Below are positions 1 to 9,876 of a DNA stretch of 64,000 bases, piece after piece. Where the stretch lies: assembly GCF_006770285.1 (NCBI RefSeq), contig NZ_CP017195.1, positions 930,001 through 994,000 on the forward strand. The letters run 5' to 3'. A model generated the notes under the pieces. It worked only from the letters and a program-made list of their open reading frames with translations, did not search any database and was not told the origin of the DNA. Within the stretch, counting starts at the first letter, position 1. Every line of letters starts with the position of its first letter. This DNA is from Lactococcus paracarnosus. Its GTDB lineage: Bacteria > Bacillota > Bacilli > Lactobacillales > Streptococcaceae. The position numbers were made by a program, and so were the translations under genes.

Positions 1-317
1 CAAATTCTATTTTGAATTATCCAATCAGCTTAAATGAAGCGAATTTTAAACCTGGTAAATATACGGTCGATATTACCGCTAAATCTAAGGGACATGTTTG
101 GAAATTTAGTCAGTCTTTTGAAATAAAGGACAAAGAGGCTAAGAAATTAAATGAAAAAGCAATTATTAAGAAAAAGGAACCGCCATATATCATTTACGGC
201 TTAATTTTATTATTCATTATATTTATTGCTTTTGTTGTAAGATATATGATCAAAAAACAAAAACAAATTAAACAGCTTCAAAATAAATTGAAGGAAAAAG
301 ATGTATCAATTGAATAA
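1..317 (+). CDS. C-terminal part of a WxL-associated DUF916/DUF3324 cell-surface protein (5' truncated by window edge)
   Basis: The reading frame is already open at the first base, so this is the 3' end of a longer gene. The visible part reads as the end of a DUF3324-type beta domain (FKPGKYTVDITAKSKG then WKFSQSFEI), a lysine-rich linker, one transmembrane helix (about 20 hydrophobic residues starting IIYGLILLFIIF) and a basic, coiled-coil-like cytoplasmic tail. Family knowledge: DUF916/DUF3324 proteins are membrane-anchored partners of WxL surface proteins and contact peptidoglycan. The rest of the WxL cluster should lie upstream of the window. The next gene starts 30 bp downstream, so cotranscription with the glycosyltransferase is likely. 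Confidence 0.7.
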   Translation, partial: NSILNYPISLNEANFKPGKYTVDITAKSKGHVWKFSQSFEIKDKEAKKLNEKAIIKKKEPPYIIYGLILLFIIFIAFVVRYMIKKQKQIKQLQNKLKEKDVSIE

Positions 318-347
318 CAATTCATTGATATGCTATAGGAGAAAAAC

Positions 348-1661
348 TTGTTTACCTTACCTAATTATTTATATGAGATATTATCTTGGATATGTGATAT
401 TCTGATTATCCTTGTATTTGCAAATCTACTATTTTTTACGACCTTATCATTTTTTGGCTTAAAAAAACCAAAGCGAGACTATAAACTGGTTAGTCCGAAG
501 AAGAAATTCTTGTTTTTGGTGCCAGCACATAATGAAGCTTCTGTCATAAAAGAAACGGTAAAAGCATTACTTAATCAAGATTATGACGATGCATTATTTG
601 ATATTGTTGTTATTGCCGATAATTGCACGGATGATACGGCAAATATTGTTCGAAACTTGGCTAGTAAAGCCATTGTATTTGAAAACTTTTCTAAACCTGA
701 TGAACCTCGTGGTAAACCGCATGGTATAGCAAGTTTTATCAATCAAGGTGGCTGGGAATCGTATGATTATATTGCTTTTATTGATGCAGATAACATCGTT
801 GTCCCGTCATACTTGACTGAAATGAATTCACAGAGTGTGGCACACCCAGATTTTGTTGTGATTCAGGGTTATTTAGGTATGAAAAACATTTCTACTTCTA
901 TAACAGCATCTGGTTATGCTGCGGTGTACTTTATTACAAACCGAGCAGTGCAAGCAGCAAATTATGCTTTAGGCTGGAATGCTGCTATTGGAGGTACAGG
1001 CTTTATTTTGGATACGACCTATTTGAAAGAAAATGGTTGGAATCCCCGAAGTTACACAGAAGATTTTGAGCTACAAGTTGAACTATCAATGAAGGGATTA
1101 AGAAGTGGTTGGAACCATTTTGCTTCAGTCTTAGATGAAAAACCAAATGGGTTTAAAGTGAGTCACAATCAGCGTGTGAGATGGGCTCAAGGACACTGGT
1201 TTGTCGCTTTTACAACAACTATAAAACAAGTCGTATCTCTTTTTAAATCGAGAACACTTAGAGAGTTAATGAGTAAAATTGAAACACTTTTTTATTCCTA
1301 TTCTATGGTCAGACCAATTTCATATTTAGGCATACTTTGCCTAAGTGTGTTAGATAGTCGGTTATTTAACTACTTACCTATGCTTTTTTCTACCCTTTTA
1401 TTTTGGGGCGTTATGCAAATTGTGAATTTCTTGATTATACCAACCGTATATTTTTTACAAGAGGCAAAACCCTATTTTAATATGAAAAAAAGTCTAAGTA
1501 AGAAAATTGTTTTCTTTTTTAGACTCATCTATAGCTTTATTTATAATTCATTGACTTATATGCTCGCACAAATTGTTGGATTTGGCACATGGTTCTTTCC
1601 ACAAAACAAGTGGAACAAGACAGTACATTCTGTTCAATATGAAGACTTAGAAGGCGAGTAG
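348..1661 (+). CDS. Membrane-bound family 2 glycosyltransferase
   Basis: A 437-residue processive-type GT2 enzyme with a TTG start and a good ribosome site (AGGAGA, 340-345). Order: a membrane helix at about 12-36, the GT-A catalytic domain at about 50-285, and C-terminal membrane helices. Visible catalytic signatures are VIADNCTDD (near 88-96), the metal-binding IDADN (145-149), the acceptor-base region TEDFE (237-241) and QRVRW (275-279), the QxxRW motif of processive beta-glycosyltransferases. It probably transfers a sugar from a nucleotide donor at the membrane to a surface polysaccharide or glycan. The substrate cannot be read from sequence. The epimerase downstream supports an amino-sugar pathway. 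Confidence 0.85.
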   Translation: MFTLPNYLYEILSWICDILIILVFANLLFFTTLSFFGLKKPKRDYKLVSPKKKFLFLVPAHNEASVIKETVKALLNQDYDDALFDIVVIADNCTDDTANIVRNLASKAIVFENFSKPDEPRGKPHGIASFINQGGWESYDYIAFIDADNIVVPSYLTEMNSQSVAHPDFVVIQGYLGMKNISTSITASGYAAVYFITNRAVQAANYALGWNAAIGGTGFILDTTYLKENGWNPRSYTEDFELQVELSMKGLRSGWNHFASVLDEKPNGFKVSHNQRVRWAQGHWFVAFTTTIKQVVSLFKSRTLRELMSKIETLFYSYSMVRPISYLGILCLSVLDSRLFNYLPMLFSTLLFWGVMQIVNFLIIPTVYFLQEAKPYFNMKKSLSKKIVFFFRLIYSFIYNSLTYMLAQIVGFGTWFFPQNKWNKTVHSVQYEDLEGE

Positions 1662-1663
1662 AT

Positions 1664-1783
1664 ATGAGCAATAAACAAAATTTAGAACAAAGTAAAAAGC
1701 AAACAAAAGTATACTTTTACAATAATCTCTTTTTTATACTGATTACAATTGCTATTATTGTATTTTTCTTTGCAAGTAACTAG
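1664..1783 (+). CDS. Small single-pass membrane protein, 39 aa
   Basis: A short frame begins with ATG 2 bp after the glycosyltransferase stop and ends 11 bp before the epimerase start. It encodes a charged N-terminus (MSNKQNLEQSKKQTK) followed by one strongly hydrophobic segment (LFFILITIAIIVFFFA) and stops at SN. The tight packing between two cotranscribed genes and the classical inside-positive topology argue that it is translated. The ribosome site is weak (GGCGAG at 1653-1658, overlapping the previous gene end), which suggests translational coupling. No family recognised; it may be a small partner of the glycosyltransferase. Confidence 0.5.
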   Translation: MSNKQNLEQSKKQTKVYFYNNLFFILITIAIIVFFFASN

Positions 1784-1794
1784 GAGATAAACGT

Positions 1795-2884
1795 ATGAAA
1801 AAAATAATGGTAGTTTTTGGTACACGACCAGAAGCAATAAAAATGGCACCTTTAGTCAAATCGATTGAAAAAGATGCTAGGTTTGAAGTTAGTGTCGTTG
1901 TTACGGGTCAGCATAGAGAGATGCTAGACCAGGTGCTAGAAGTTTTTGAGGTGACGCCTGATTATGATTTAGATATCATGGGACTGAATCAGACACTAGA
2001 TGAGATTACAACTAAGGTGATTAGTAAAACAAGTCGTGTCCTTGATCAAGAAAAACCAGATATTGTTTTGGTACACGGTGACACAGCAACAACCTTAGGT
2101 GCCGCTATTGCCGCTTTTTATAAAAAAATTCCAGTAGGGCATGTAGAAGCGGGACTTAGGACTTGGGATAAGTACTCACCTTTCCCTGAAGAGATCAATA
2201 GACAGTTAACAGATGTCTTGTCAGACTTATATTTTGCGCCTACACAAGACAGTAAGGAAAATTTATTACAAGAACACCATGCAGCCGATCATATCTATAT
2301 AACTGGTAATACAGCGATTGATGCAATGAAATATACGATCCCGTCAATCATAAAAAATAAAACTGATAACAAACAGATTTTACTAACGATGCATCGCAGA
2401 GAAAATATCGGTGAACCCATGATTAATGTATTTCGTGCCATCGCTAGAATATGTGTCGCATTTCCTGAGTATCAGGTTGTTTATCCAATGCATAAAAATC
2501 CTAAAGTAAGAGAAATAGCAAGGGATATTTTCGGAGATAGTCGAAATATCAAGTTAGTTGAACCACTTGACGTCGTCTCTTTTCATAAGGCAGAAAATGA
2601 AAGTTATATGATTTTGACTGATTCCGGTGGTGTTCAAGAAGAAGCACCGTCTCTAGGTGTACCAGTTCTAGTTTTAAGAGATACAACAGAACGCCCTGAG
2701 GGTGTCGCTGCTGGTACGCTTAAATTAGTAGGCACTTAATGAAGAAGATGTCTATCAACATATCTATGACTTGATTACATGCACTGAGACGTATCAAGCC
2801 ATGAGTCAAGCTGCTAATCCATATGGGGACGGTTTTGCTAGTGAAAAAATATTAGATGCGATTGCAACTTATTTTTCAATTTAA
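1795..2884 (+). pseudogene. mnaA: UDP-N-acetylglucosamine 2-epimerase, frameshifted near the 3' end
   Basis: The non-hydrolysing epimerase interconverts UDP-GlcNAc and UDP-ManNAc for wall polysaccharide or teichoic acid linkage. The first 314 codons match the family from start (MVVFGTRPEAIKMAPL) through VEAGLRTWD, FPEEINR, TMHRRENIGE and TDSGGVQEEAP. The frame then stops at 2737-2739 after KLVGT. Skipping one base (T2737) restores the family ending: NEEDVYQHIYDLI through NPYGDGFASEKILDA to a stop at 2882-2884, for a total of about 362 residues, the normal length. So one extra base removes the last 48 residues. This is either a real frameshift mutation or a sequencing error. The catalytic residues lie before the break, but the lost C-terminal helices are structurally conserved. 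Confidence 0.85.
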
Positions 2885-3136
2885 TCAGTTGATTTAATTA
2901 ACAAAACAAGTTGCTAGTCTGTGGTAGATGAAGCCGAATAAACAAGTGGGTATATTTTGCATTATTTTAGCTAAAGGTATAGTATGTAGTTGAAAGTAAT
3001 TTGATGGTATATCATGCTTATATAGAAATCAGGATATGAATGCATATATGTTTTTTAGTGGTTAAGTGCCGTGGAAGTCCTAAGGTATTACTATTTGAAA
3101 TGTCAAATTTAAATATGTAAATATAGGAGACAAAAC
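2885..3136 (+). other. Intergenic leader before the surface adhesin
   Basis: About 250 bp of AT-rich DNA without a credible gene. A ribosome site (AGGAG, 3126-3130) precedes the next start. TATAGT- and TATATC-like boxes around 2980-3015 could be -10 elements, but no matching -35 at standard spacing was found, so no promoter is assigned. Confidence 0.3.
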
Positions 3137-5134
3137 ATGAAAAAAAGACTATTTATTGGTTTATGTGGTATCGCTCTAGCAGCTATGTCAGCTGGTACAC
3201 TCCATGCACATGCAACTACTAAAACACCGGTTAAAACAGCTACGCAAGCATTAAAATCTGGACAAGAAGTGACGGTCAGTTCTTTCAATGAACTTTCTGA
3301 TGCATTAAAAGATGTTAGTGTGACGAATATTAAAGTCGGCGGAAATATTACCTTTGATAGCTCTATTTTAGATATTCCTCAAAGATCAGTTACGATCGAT
3401 GGTCAAGGCCACCAACTGAAAATGGGTGGTAATCATATCACCGGAGCAACTGGCACTACAGCGGCTAGTTTTACGATTAAAAATACGACGATTACTAACG
3501 TATCAAATACAGGGCAACCTATTGAGAAATTCTTTGTGACTACCAGTGAGAACTGGTCAGTAGATATTGCTGGCGGGATAGATTATACGGGTGAACGATT
3601 CCTTGAAGTTCAAAATAGTGCGGTGACCTTCTCTGGTAAGAATACAATCCATACATCAGAAGAAAATGCTTGGGTTAGAACGCTTACTTTTGCAGTAGAT
3701 TCAGAATATACAGCAACTGCGGCAACATCAGGTCAGTTTTCTGCATTCTATTTCAATGGTAATTTAGTAGATGGTAAAGCGTCTGGTAAAGTAACTGCAG
3801 ATAAAAATGCAAAAGTAACCATTACGATTTCACCAGACAATGATAATGATTACTATTATCCTGCATTCTATGATAAAGTAGATCGCATCGATGTCAATGA
3901 AGGGGCTACTCTTAATATCACAGCAGCTGGTCATGCGCTGCAATTTATTCCTCGTTCAGACTATGCTGAAACACCTAGTGTCAATGTTGCAGATGGTGGT
4001 ATCCTTCATCTAGTTGGCCATGGTGGTGGAAAATATGCAACTGTCAAATTTGAACAAGCAAATGCAAAATTAACTGCTAATCCAGGGGCATCAGTCTATA
4101 TTGAAGGTAAATCTGATAATGTCATTGAGACAGCTAAAGATAGTGTTATCAGTGTGACGAATGCAGACTATGATTTTCGTAACGCACTAGCTGGTGGTCA
4201 TATATTTAATGCAAAAACAACACGATTAAGTTTGAATCAAGTCACCTTGAATACTTGGAACAAAACGGGTGGAGATTATAAAGATGAGCCAACACATGCT
4301 TGGGATGAATTGAGTTTAGGGACAATTATAGATGGTAATGCTTCTAGCAATAAGACCTCTACTAATACTGATGCGCAAAGTATATTCCAAACTTCAGATT
4401 ACGGACGCATTAGCGGTGAAAAAGAAAAACAAAAAATTGATAGTCCCGTCTTAAATCCAATTACAGATAAAGATACACAATTAACAGGCATTGGTATTCC
4501 TGGTGATACGGTGATTATTACAGTCGATGGAAAAGAATTAGGAAGAGTTGTCGTCGGCGCTGATGGCAAATGGGTATTGCCTATCTCTCCTACATTAGCT
4601 GAAGGTAAGACTGTGATTGCAACGCAAACAGATGGTACTTTAGTATCAGATCCTGTTCAGCAAGTAGTAACGCATTTAGCAGCTGAAACTAAGAACTACT
4701 TTGCGCTAGGTTACTGGCAAGATTATGGCTTAGTCATCGAAGGTCAAATGGATAATGCTGACTGGGATTTAAGTGATTCGACAAAAATTACGAAGTATGT
4801 AAATTTAGTATCAGATGATAACACTGTTGCGCTAAAAGTTGATGCAGCAAATACAAACTGGTTTGGTAGTGCAGTGAGATACAATGGCTATCAAGCAGTC
4901 TTCAAAAATGAAGAATTGACAGCTCTACCAAATGGTACTTATAAAGTACAAATCGGTACCAAAGGAAATGGGATTGATGCCTTACAAGATTTACAGGCAA
5001 CAAATACAAATGGTGAGACATTGAAAACAACACCTTATCGAAGCGAGTTCGACAAAATTGATACACAAACAATCTCAGGTAAGACATTTACAACAAGCAT
5101 AAAAGATAACGTGTGTTACCTAACAATCAGTTAA
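3137..5134 (+). CDS. Secreted surface protein with pectate-lyase-like adhesive domain
   Basis: A 665-residue exported protein. A signal peptide is clear (MKKRLFIGLCGIALAAMSAG, cleavage likely after LHAHA). Residues about 45-400 form a repetitive beta-helix-like region of the pectate-lyase-like adhesive type (FNELSDALKDVSVTNIKVGG, VTIDGQGHQL, TIKNTTITNV). About 435-515 is a bacterial Ig-like module (PVLNPITDKDTQLTGIGIPG, VVGADGKWVLPIS). A C-terminal beta module follows. No catalytic role is implied; this domain class is found in adhesins. Neither an LPXTG motif nor a WxL domain is visible, so the protein is secreted, non-covalently held by the C-terminal module, or shortened. Neighbouring WxL-related and glycosyltransferase genes fit a surface locus. 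Confidence 0.75.
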   Translation: MKKRLFIGLCGIALAAMSAGTLHAHATTKTPVKTATQALKSGQEVTVSSFNELSDALKDVSVTNIKVGGNITFDSSILDIPQRSVTIDGQGHQLKMGGNHITGATGTTAASFTIKNTTITNVSNTGQPIEKFFVTTSENWSVDIAGGIDYTGERFLEVQNSAVTFSGKNTIHTSEENAWVRTLTFAVDSEYTATAATSGQFSAFYFNGNLVDGKASGKVTADKNAKVTITISPDNDNDYYYPAFYDKVDRIDVNEGATLNITAAGHALQFIPRSDYAETPSVNVADGGILHLVGHGGGKYATVKFEQANAKLTANPGASVYIEGKSDNVIETAKDSVISVTNADYDFRNALAGGHIFNAKTTRLSLNQVTLNTWNKTGGDYKDEPTHAWDELSLGTIIDGNASSNKTSTNTDAQSIFQTSDYGRISGEKEKQKIDSPVLNPITDKDTQLTGIGIPGDTVIITVDGKELGRVVVGADGKWVLPISPTLAEGKTVIATQTDGTLVSDPVQQVVTHLAAETKNYFALGYWQDYGLVIEGQMDNADWDLSDSTKITKYVNLVSDDNTVALKVDAANTNWFGSAVRYNGYQAVFKNEELTALPNGTYKVQIGTKGNGIDALQDLQATNTNGETLKTTPYRSEFDKIDTQTISGKTFTTSIKDNVCYLTIS

Positions 5135-5162
5135 GCTGATACCATAGGTGCTTCATTATCTG

Positions 5163-5189
5163 CGATGGTAAGCATAACTTCTGCCATCG
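5163..5189 (+). terminator. Possible hairpin after the adhesin gene
   Basis: CGATGG (5163-5168) pairs with CCATCG (5184-5189), with an inner AAG/CTT extension. Only a short T run follows, so efficiency is doubtful. Confidence 0.35.
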
Positions 5190-5292
5190 TTTGATATGGT
5201 TGGAGATGAAAATATTGTACATAGTAAAACAGCCATAGATATAAATCAAATTTTATTTTCATAAATGGGTTTTCATCATACAACCACTAACG

Positions 5293-5317
5293 AAACTAGG
5301 TTTTTCCTAGTTTTTTT
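5293..5317 (+). terminator. Rho-independent terminator
   Basis: AAACTAGG (5293-5300), a T5 loop, CCTAGTTT (5306-5313), then more T residues. The perfect 8-bp stem and T-tract end transcription of the surface block. The T-tract runs directly into the gyrA extended -10 element. Confidence 0.8.
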
Positions 5318-5325
5318 GGTATAAT
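5317..5325 (+). promoter_or_regulatory. Extended -10 promoter of gyrA
   Basis: TTGGTATAAT contains a consensus TATAAT (5320-5325) preceded by TG at -15/-14 (TGGTATAAT). No good -35 is possible because that position is occupied by the upstream terminator stem, so this is an extended -10 promoter. Start expected near 5332. Confidence 0.6.
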
Positions 5326-5366
5326 TGGAATAATACATGATTCGTATTTGAAAGGCTGTAAAATCA

Positions 5367-7856
5367 ATGCAAGACAAAAATTTGGTTAGTGTTAATCTAG
5401 CCAGTGAAATGAAAACGAGTTTTATCGATTATGCTATGAGCGTCATTGTTGCGCGTGCTCTACCAGATGTTCGTGATGGTCTTAAACCTGTTCATCGTCG
5501 GATTCTTTATGGCATGAATGAGCTGGGTGTGACACCTGATAAAGCGCATAAAAAATCTGCTCGTATCACGGGTGACGTCATGGGTAAATACCATCCACAT
5601 GGTGACTCAGCGATTTATGAATCGATGGTTCGTATGGCCCAATGGTGGAGCTATCGCCATATGCTTGTTGATGGCCATGGGAACTTTGGTTCCATGGACG
5701 GCGACGGTGCCGCTGCTATGCGGTATACTGAAGCGAGGATGAGTAAGATTGCGCTTGAAATGTTGCGTGATATTAATAAAAAAACAGTTGATTTTGCAGA
5801 TAACTATGATGGTACAGAGCGTGAGCCTGTTGTCTTACCTGCACGTTTCCCTAATCTTTTAGTGAATGGGACGACGGGTATTGCAGTAGGGATGGCGACA
5901 AATATCCCACCGCATAATTTAGGTGAGACGATTGATGCTGTTAAGCTAATCATGGATAATCCTGACGTTACGACGCGTGAGATCATGGAAGTTCTACCTG
6001 GTCCAGATTTCCCAACTGGTGCTTTAGTCATGGGACGTAGCGGGATTCACCGTGCCTATGAAACGGGTAAAGGCAGCATTACTTTGCGTTCAAAATCAGA
6101 GATTGAAATCACCAAGTCTGGTAAAGAACGCATCGTCATATCTGAGTTTCCTTATATGGTGAATAAGGCTAAATTGCATGAGCATATTGTGCGATTGGCA
6201 CAAGAAAAACGGATTGAGGGCATCACATCTGTTCGTGATGAGTCAAACCGTGATGGTGTCCGTTTTATCATCGAAGTCAGACGCGATGCATCAGCAAATG
6301 TGATCTTAAATAATCTTTATAAATTAACCAGTGTCCAAACAAACTTTAGCTTTAACATGCTGGCTATCGTTGATGGTGCACCGAAGATTCTATCTGTTAA
6401 AGAAATTTTAACGCATTATATTGCCCACCAAAAAGAAGTGATTACACGTCGTACTCAGTTTGACAAAGAAAAAGCTGAAGCGCGTGCGCACATCTTGGAA
6501 GGCTTACTCATTGCCTTGCATGCAGATAATATCGATGAGATTATTAAAATTATTCGTGGGTCGAAAACTGATGCGATTGCGCAAGCTGAATTGATTGCAC
6601 GCTTTGACTTATCAGATCGTCAATCTCAAGCGATTCTTGATATGAGATTACGTCGTTTAACAGGGTTGGAACGTGATAAGATTCAAAAAGAGTACGATGA
6701 ATTATTAGCTTTGATTGCTGATTTGATCGATATCCTAGCAAACCCAGAACGGATTGTCACGATCATTAAAGAAGAGATGGACGAAATCAAACGTAAGTTT
6801 GCAGATAAGCGTCGCACAGAGCTACTTGTTGGTGAAGTCCTCAGTGTTGAAGATGAAGACTTGATTGAAGAAGAAGATGTTTTGATTACTTTATCAAATA
6901 AAGGCTATATCAAACGTTTAAATCAAGATGAATTCCGTGCGCAAAATCGTGGCGGTCGTGGTATTCAAGGCTCATGTGTATCTGATGAAGATTTCATCAA
7001 GCATCTTGTCTCTACTTCTACACATGATCATCTCCTCTTCTTTACCAATAAAGGCCGTGTGTACCGCATGAAAGCCTACGAAATTCCAGAATACGGTCGT
7101 CAGGCTAAGGGCTTACCCATCGTTAACCTGCTTAAGTTAGACGAAAACGAGACGATTCAAACGGTAATTAACGTTGAAAGTTCGGAGCAAGAACGCTTCT
7201 TACTCTTTACTACCTTGCGTGGTATTGTCAAACGGACAAATGCCAACCATTTTGCAAACATCAGAACAAATGGCTTGATTGCCTTAAACTTACGTGAAGA
7301 TGATGAACTCGTCAATGTCTTAATGACAACAGGTCAAGAAGAGCTGATCATTGGGACGCATAATGGCTATTCTGTCAGATTCAAAGAGAACATTCTACGC
7401 GATATGGGGCGTACAGCAACCGGTGTTAAAGGGGTTAACCTACGTGAGGGTGACTTTGTTGTCGGTTCGAGCACAATCAATGATAGCCAAGAAGTATTAG
7501 TAGTGAGTGAAAACGGTCTAGGTAAACGGACAAGTGCCGACCAATATCCGACTAAAGGTCGCGGTGGTAAAGGTATCAAGGTCATGAATGTGACAGAACG
7601 GACTGGTAAGTTAGCTGGTCTTGTCACAGTTAATGGCTCTGAGGACCTGATGTTGATCACAGATACAGGGGTTGTTATAAGGACTAACGTGGATAACATT
7701 TCACAAACTGGCCGTAGTGCCCAAGGGGTTAAAGTCATGCGTCTAGACGAGGATGCTAAACTTGTTACCTTTGCTTTAGTTGCATCAGAAGTTGAGCTTA
7801 CAGCGATTAATCAGACTGAAAATGGTTCTGAGGAAGTGGTTAGTGAAGCAGATTAA
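5367..7856 (+). CDS. gyrA: DNA gyrase subunit A
   Basis: The 829-residue A subunit of gyrase carries the DNA breakage-reunion activity that introduces negative supercoils with GyrB. The N-terminal winged-helix/tower domain holds the active-site tyrosine (Tyr120 in AAMRYTEAR). The coiled coil follows, then the C-terminal beta-pinwheel with GyrA-box sequence [10 protein letters not shown], which separates it from ParC. Quinolone-determining positions read [10 protein letters not shown], with the wild-type serine (81) and an acidic residue (Glu85), so no classical resistance substitution is present. The tail is acidic. The next gene overlaps the end by 14 bp and is probably translationally coupled. 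Confidence 0.97.
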   Translation: MQDKNLVSVNLASEMKTSFIDYAMSVIVARALPDVRDGLKPVHRRILYGMNELGVTPDKAHKKSARITGDVMGKYHPHGDSAIYESMVRMAQWWSYRHMLVDGHGNFGSMDGDGAAAMRYTEARMSKIALEMLRDINKKTVDFADNYDGTEREPVVLPARFPNLLVNGTTGIAVGMATNIPPHNLGETIDAVKLIMDNPDVTTREIMEVLPGPDFPTGALVMGRSGIHRAYETGKGSITLRSKSEIEITKSGKERIVISEFPYMVNKAKLHEHIVRLAQEKRIEGITSVRDESNRDGVRFIIEVRRDASANVILNNLYKLTSVQTNFSFNMLAIVDGAPKILSVKEILTHYIAHQKEVITRRTQFDKEKAEARAHILEGLLIALHADNIDEIIKIIRGSKTDAIAQAELIARFDLSDRQSQAILDMRLRRLTGLERDKIQKEYDELLALIADLIDILANPERIVTIIKEEMDEIKRKFADKRRTELLVGEVLSVEDEDLIEEEDVLITLSNKGYIKRLNQDEFRAQNRGGRGIQGSCVSDEDFIKHLVSTSTHDHLLFFTNKGRVYRMKAYEIPEYGRQAKGLPIVNLLKLDENETIQTVINVESSEQERFLLFTTLRGIVKRTNANHFANIRTNGLIALNLREDDELVNVLMTTGQEELIIGTHNGYSVRFKENILRDMGRTATGVKGVNLREGDFVVGSSTINDSQEVLVVSENGLGKRTSADQYPTKGRGGKGIKVMNVTERTGKLAGLVTVNGSEDLMLITDTGVVIRTNVDNISQTGRSAQGVKVMRLDEDAKLVTFALVASEVELTAINQTENGSEEVVSEAD

Positions 7857-8916
7857 TAAGAAACTAGGATTCGCTGTCTTGCTTTTTGGTATCAGTTTAA
7901 TTTTGATATCTTGTGGGAGTCCTAAACGGGATTTAAGGTCAAAACCTTATGTCAAAGAAGTCTTTACGATGGGAACTTATATTAAGATCACATCGTATGA
8001 TAAGGGGCATGAAAAAGATGTTGCTGCTGCTTTAGACATTGCTAAAGATTATGATAAGAAAACATCAGTCAACCAATCTGGTAGTGAGCTAGATGCTGTA
8101 AATGATCAATCAGGTATTAAACCCGTCAAAGTAACCAAAAAGGTCTATGCCTTATTAAAGTCAGCCTATAGTTATTCGGAGAAGGAACGCGGGTTTGATA
8201 TGCTGATTGGGGCATTAACGAGTCTCTGGCATATCGGATTTGACGATGCTAGAAAACCAAATCAGGATGAGATTGACCGTGCCATACCACTTGTATCCTA
8301 CAAGGCGATGACTTTTGATGACAAGAATCAAACTGTTTATCTAAAAGAAAAAGGCGCAAAACTTGATTTAGGTGCGATTACCAAAGGGTATGTGTCAGAC
8401 AGGATGGCGGACTATTTGAAAGCCCATGGTGTGACGACAGCGATTGTCGATTTAGGCTCATCAAGTTTAGTGTTGATAGGCAACTCTCCTCGTGGTGCTA
8501 ATGTACCTTGGACGATTGGGATAAAAGATCCGAATAAAGCAGTTTCAGATCAAGTTGGTCTATTAGATGCTGAGAATGAGTCAATCGCGACATCAGGTAT
8601 CTATGAGCGATTCTTAAAAGTGGATGATAAAATTTATCCACATATTCTCGATCCTAAAACAGGCTATCCATTTGAAAATGATATCCAGAGTGTCACAGTG
8701 GTCAGTAAAAAAGGTGTCGATGGTGATGCTTTATCGACAACAATTTTTTCACTTGGCACTAAAAAAGGGTTCGAATTTGTTGAGAAAACAAAGGGAATAG
8801 AGGCGATATTTGTTGACAAGGATAATAAAGTCTATGTCACAAAAAATTTAAGGGATCGATTCGAGTTAAATAAGGCATCTCATTATCAACTTGGTAAGAT
8901 TTCTGATTTAAAATAA
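7843..8916 (+). CDS. apbE: FAD:protein FMN transferase, lipoprotein ApbE
   Basis: ApbE attaches FMN covalently to threonine of exported flavoproteins outside the membrane. I choose the GTG at 7843: AGGAAG (7831-7836) sits at proper spacing, and this start gives a compact lipoprotein signal peptide ending in the lipobox LISC with Cys24; earlier in-frame starts add an odd N-terminal extension inside gyrA. The protein is then 357 residues. Family motifs: [33 protein letters not shown] (usually DxGGN, so somewhat divergent), [10 protein letters not shown] and [13 protein letters not shown] with the metal-binding aspartate. It sits between gyrA and the sortase gene, which are direct neighbours in many streptococci. 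Confidence 0.88.
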   Translation: MKQINKKLGFAVLLFGISLILISCGSPKRDLRSKPYVKEVFTMGTYIKITSYDKGHEKDVAAALDIAKDYDKKTSVNQSGSELDAVNDQSGIKPVKVTKKVYALLKSAYSYSEKERGFDMLIGALTSLWHIGFDDARKPNQDEIDRAIPLVSYKAMTFDDKNQTVYLKEKGAKLDLGAITKGYVSDRMADYLKAHGVTTAIVDLGSSSLVLIGNSPRGANVPWTIGIKDPNKAVSDQVGLLDAENESIATSGIYERFLKVDDKIYPHILDPKTGYPFENDIQSVTVVSKKGVDGDALSTTIFSLGTKKGFEFVEKTKGIEAIFVDKDNKVYVTKNLRDRFELNKASHYQLGKISDLK

Positions 8917-8945
8917 ACATAAATCGAAAAGATAAAAGGTATAAT

Positions 8946-9674
8946 TTGAAAAAAATAAAAAAGATACTTTTTAATCTCTTATTAGTATTACTTATATTGA
9001 TTGGATTAGGATTGATATTTAATAAAGGGATTAGAAATATGTTACTTGCGATGCAGAGTAATCGCTATCAGATTACTAAGGTTTCGAAAGAAACAATCAA
9101 GAAAAATAATCAAAAAGGTGTTGGTAAATTTGATTTTAGTAAAGTAGATCCGATTTCATTTGAAGATGTGATGAAGAATCAATGGAAAAATGAAAAACTG
9201 CCTGTTATTGGTGGGATTGCAGTACCTGATATAGGGATTAATTTGCCTATTTTTCGTGGTGTGGGTAATGCTGAACTATCGTATGGTGCGGGAACGATGA
9301 AAGAAAATCAGGTCATGGGACGAGCGAACTATGCCCTGGCAAGCCATTCTATCTCAGGTGTTACGGGTCCACCAACCTTACTTTTCACACCACTCGAACG
9401 CGCTGAAAAAGGGATGATGATTTATCTGACGGATAAAGATACCATTTATCAGTACCAAATTCGAGACAAAAAAGTGATGGCACCAAATCATGTCGAAGTC
9501 ATCGATGATCATCCAGGTGTGAACGAATTGACCTTAGTTACTTGTGCTGATATGGAGGCTGTTAATCGAATCATTGTTTTTGCAGATTACCTTAAATCTT
9601 TCCCAGTAGATAAGGCTGAAAGTAATATTAAAAAAGCATTTGAATCAAGTTATAATCAAGCTACAAACTTTTAA
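8946..9674 (+). CDS. srtA: Class A sortase (housekeeping)
   Basis: A 242-residue membrane transpeptidase that cleaves LPXTG proteins between T and G and links them to the cell wall. It has an N-terminal membrane helix (about 7-25) and the sortase beta-barrel with catalytic His134 (ALASHS), Cys200 (TLVTC) and Arg208 (AVNRII). TTG start with AAAAGG at 8935-8939. It would anchor the LPKTG adhesin encoded at 46000. Location near gyrA matches the streptococcal gyrA-srtA arrangement. Confidence 0.93.
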   Translation: MKKIKKILFNLLLVLLILIGLGLIFNKGIRNMLLAMQSNRYQITKVSKETIKKNNQKGVGKFDFSKVDPISFEDVMKNQWKNEKLPVIGGIAVPDIGINLPIFRGVGNAELSYGAGTMKENQVMGRANYALASHSISGVTGPPTLLFTPLERAEKGMMIYLTDKDTIYQYQIRDKKVMAPNHVEVIDDHPGVNELTLVTCADMEAVNRIIVFADYLKSFPVDKAESNIKKAFESSYNQATNF

Positions 9675-9680
9675 ATATAA

Positions 9681-9712
9681 GCAGTGTATCAGTTGAAGAT
9701 ACATTGCTTTTT
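9681..9712 (+). terminator. Terminator after srtA
   Basis: GCAGTGTATC (9681-9690) pairs with GATACATTGC (9698-9707), with one G-T wobble and a 7-nt loop, followed by a T run. It closes the gyrA-apbE-srtA unit. Confidence 0.8.
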
Positions 9713-9834
9713 ATGTTGCTTTAGACTGTAACGACGGGGAGATAAAGGTTGATGACAGCTCATTTCAGTCTCTATCTAGCTTAGTTTACAGCTGTTTATT
9801 ACTAGTTTAATGCGGTAAGTTACGCCTGCTTTTA

Positions 9835-9843
9835 TGCTATAAT
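9835..9843 (+). promoter_or_regulatory. Extended -10 promoter of pcrA
   Basis: TGCTATAAT: consensus TATAAT at 9838-9843 with the TG extension; no convincing -35. The preceding 9713-9830 contains nothing recognisable. Confidence 0.55.
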
Positions 9844-9876
9844 TAAGGAGATAGTCAAACAGGGAAAGAGAGTAAA

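Noticed and set aside
8940..8945. TATAAT immediately before the srtA start
   Set aside because: It abuts the TTG start codon and overlaps the spacer after AAAAGG; a promoter there would initiate inside the gene. Coincidental.
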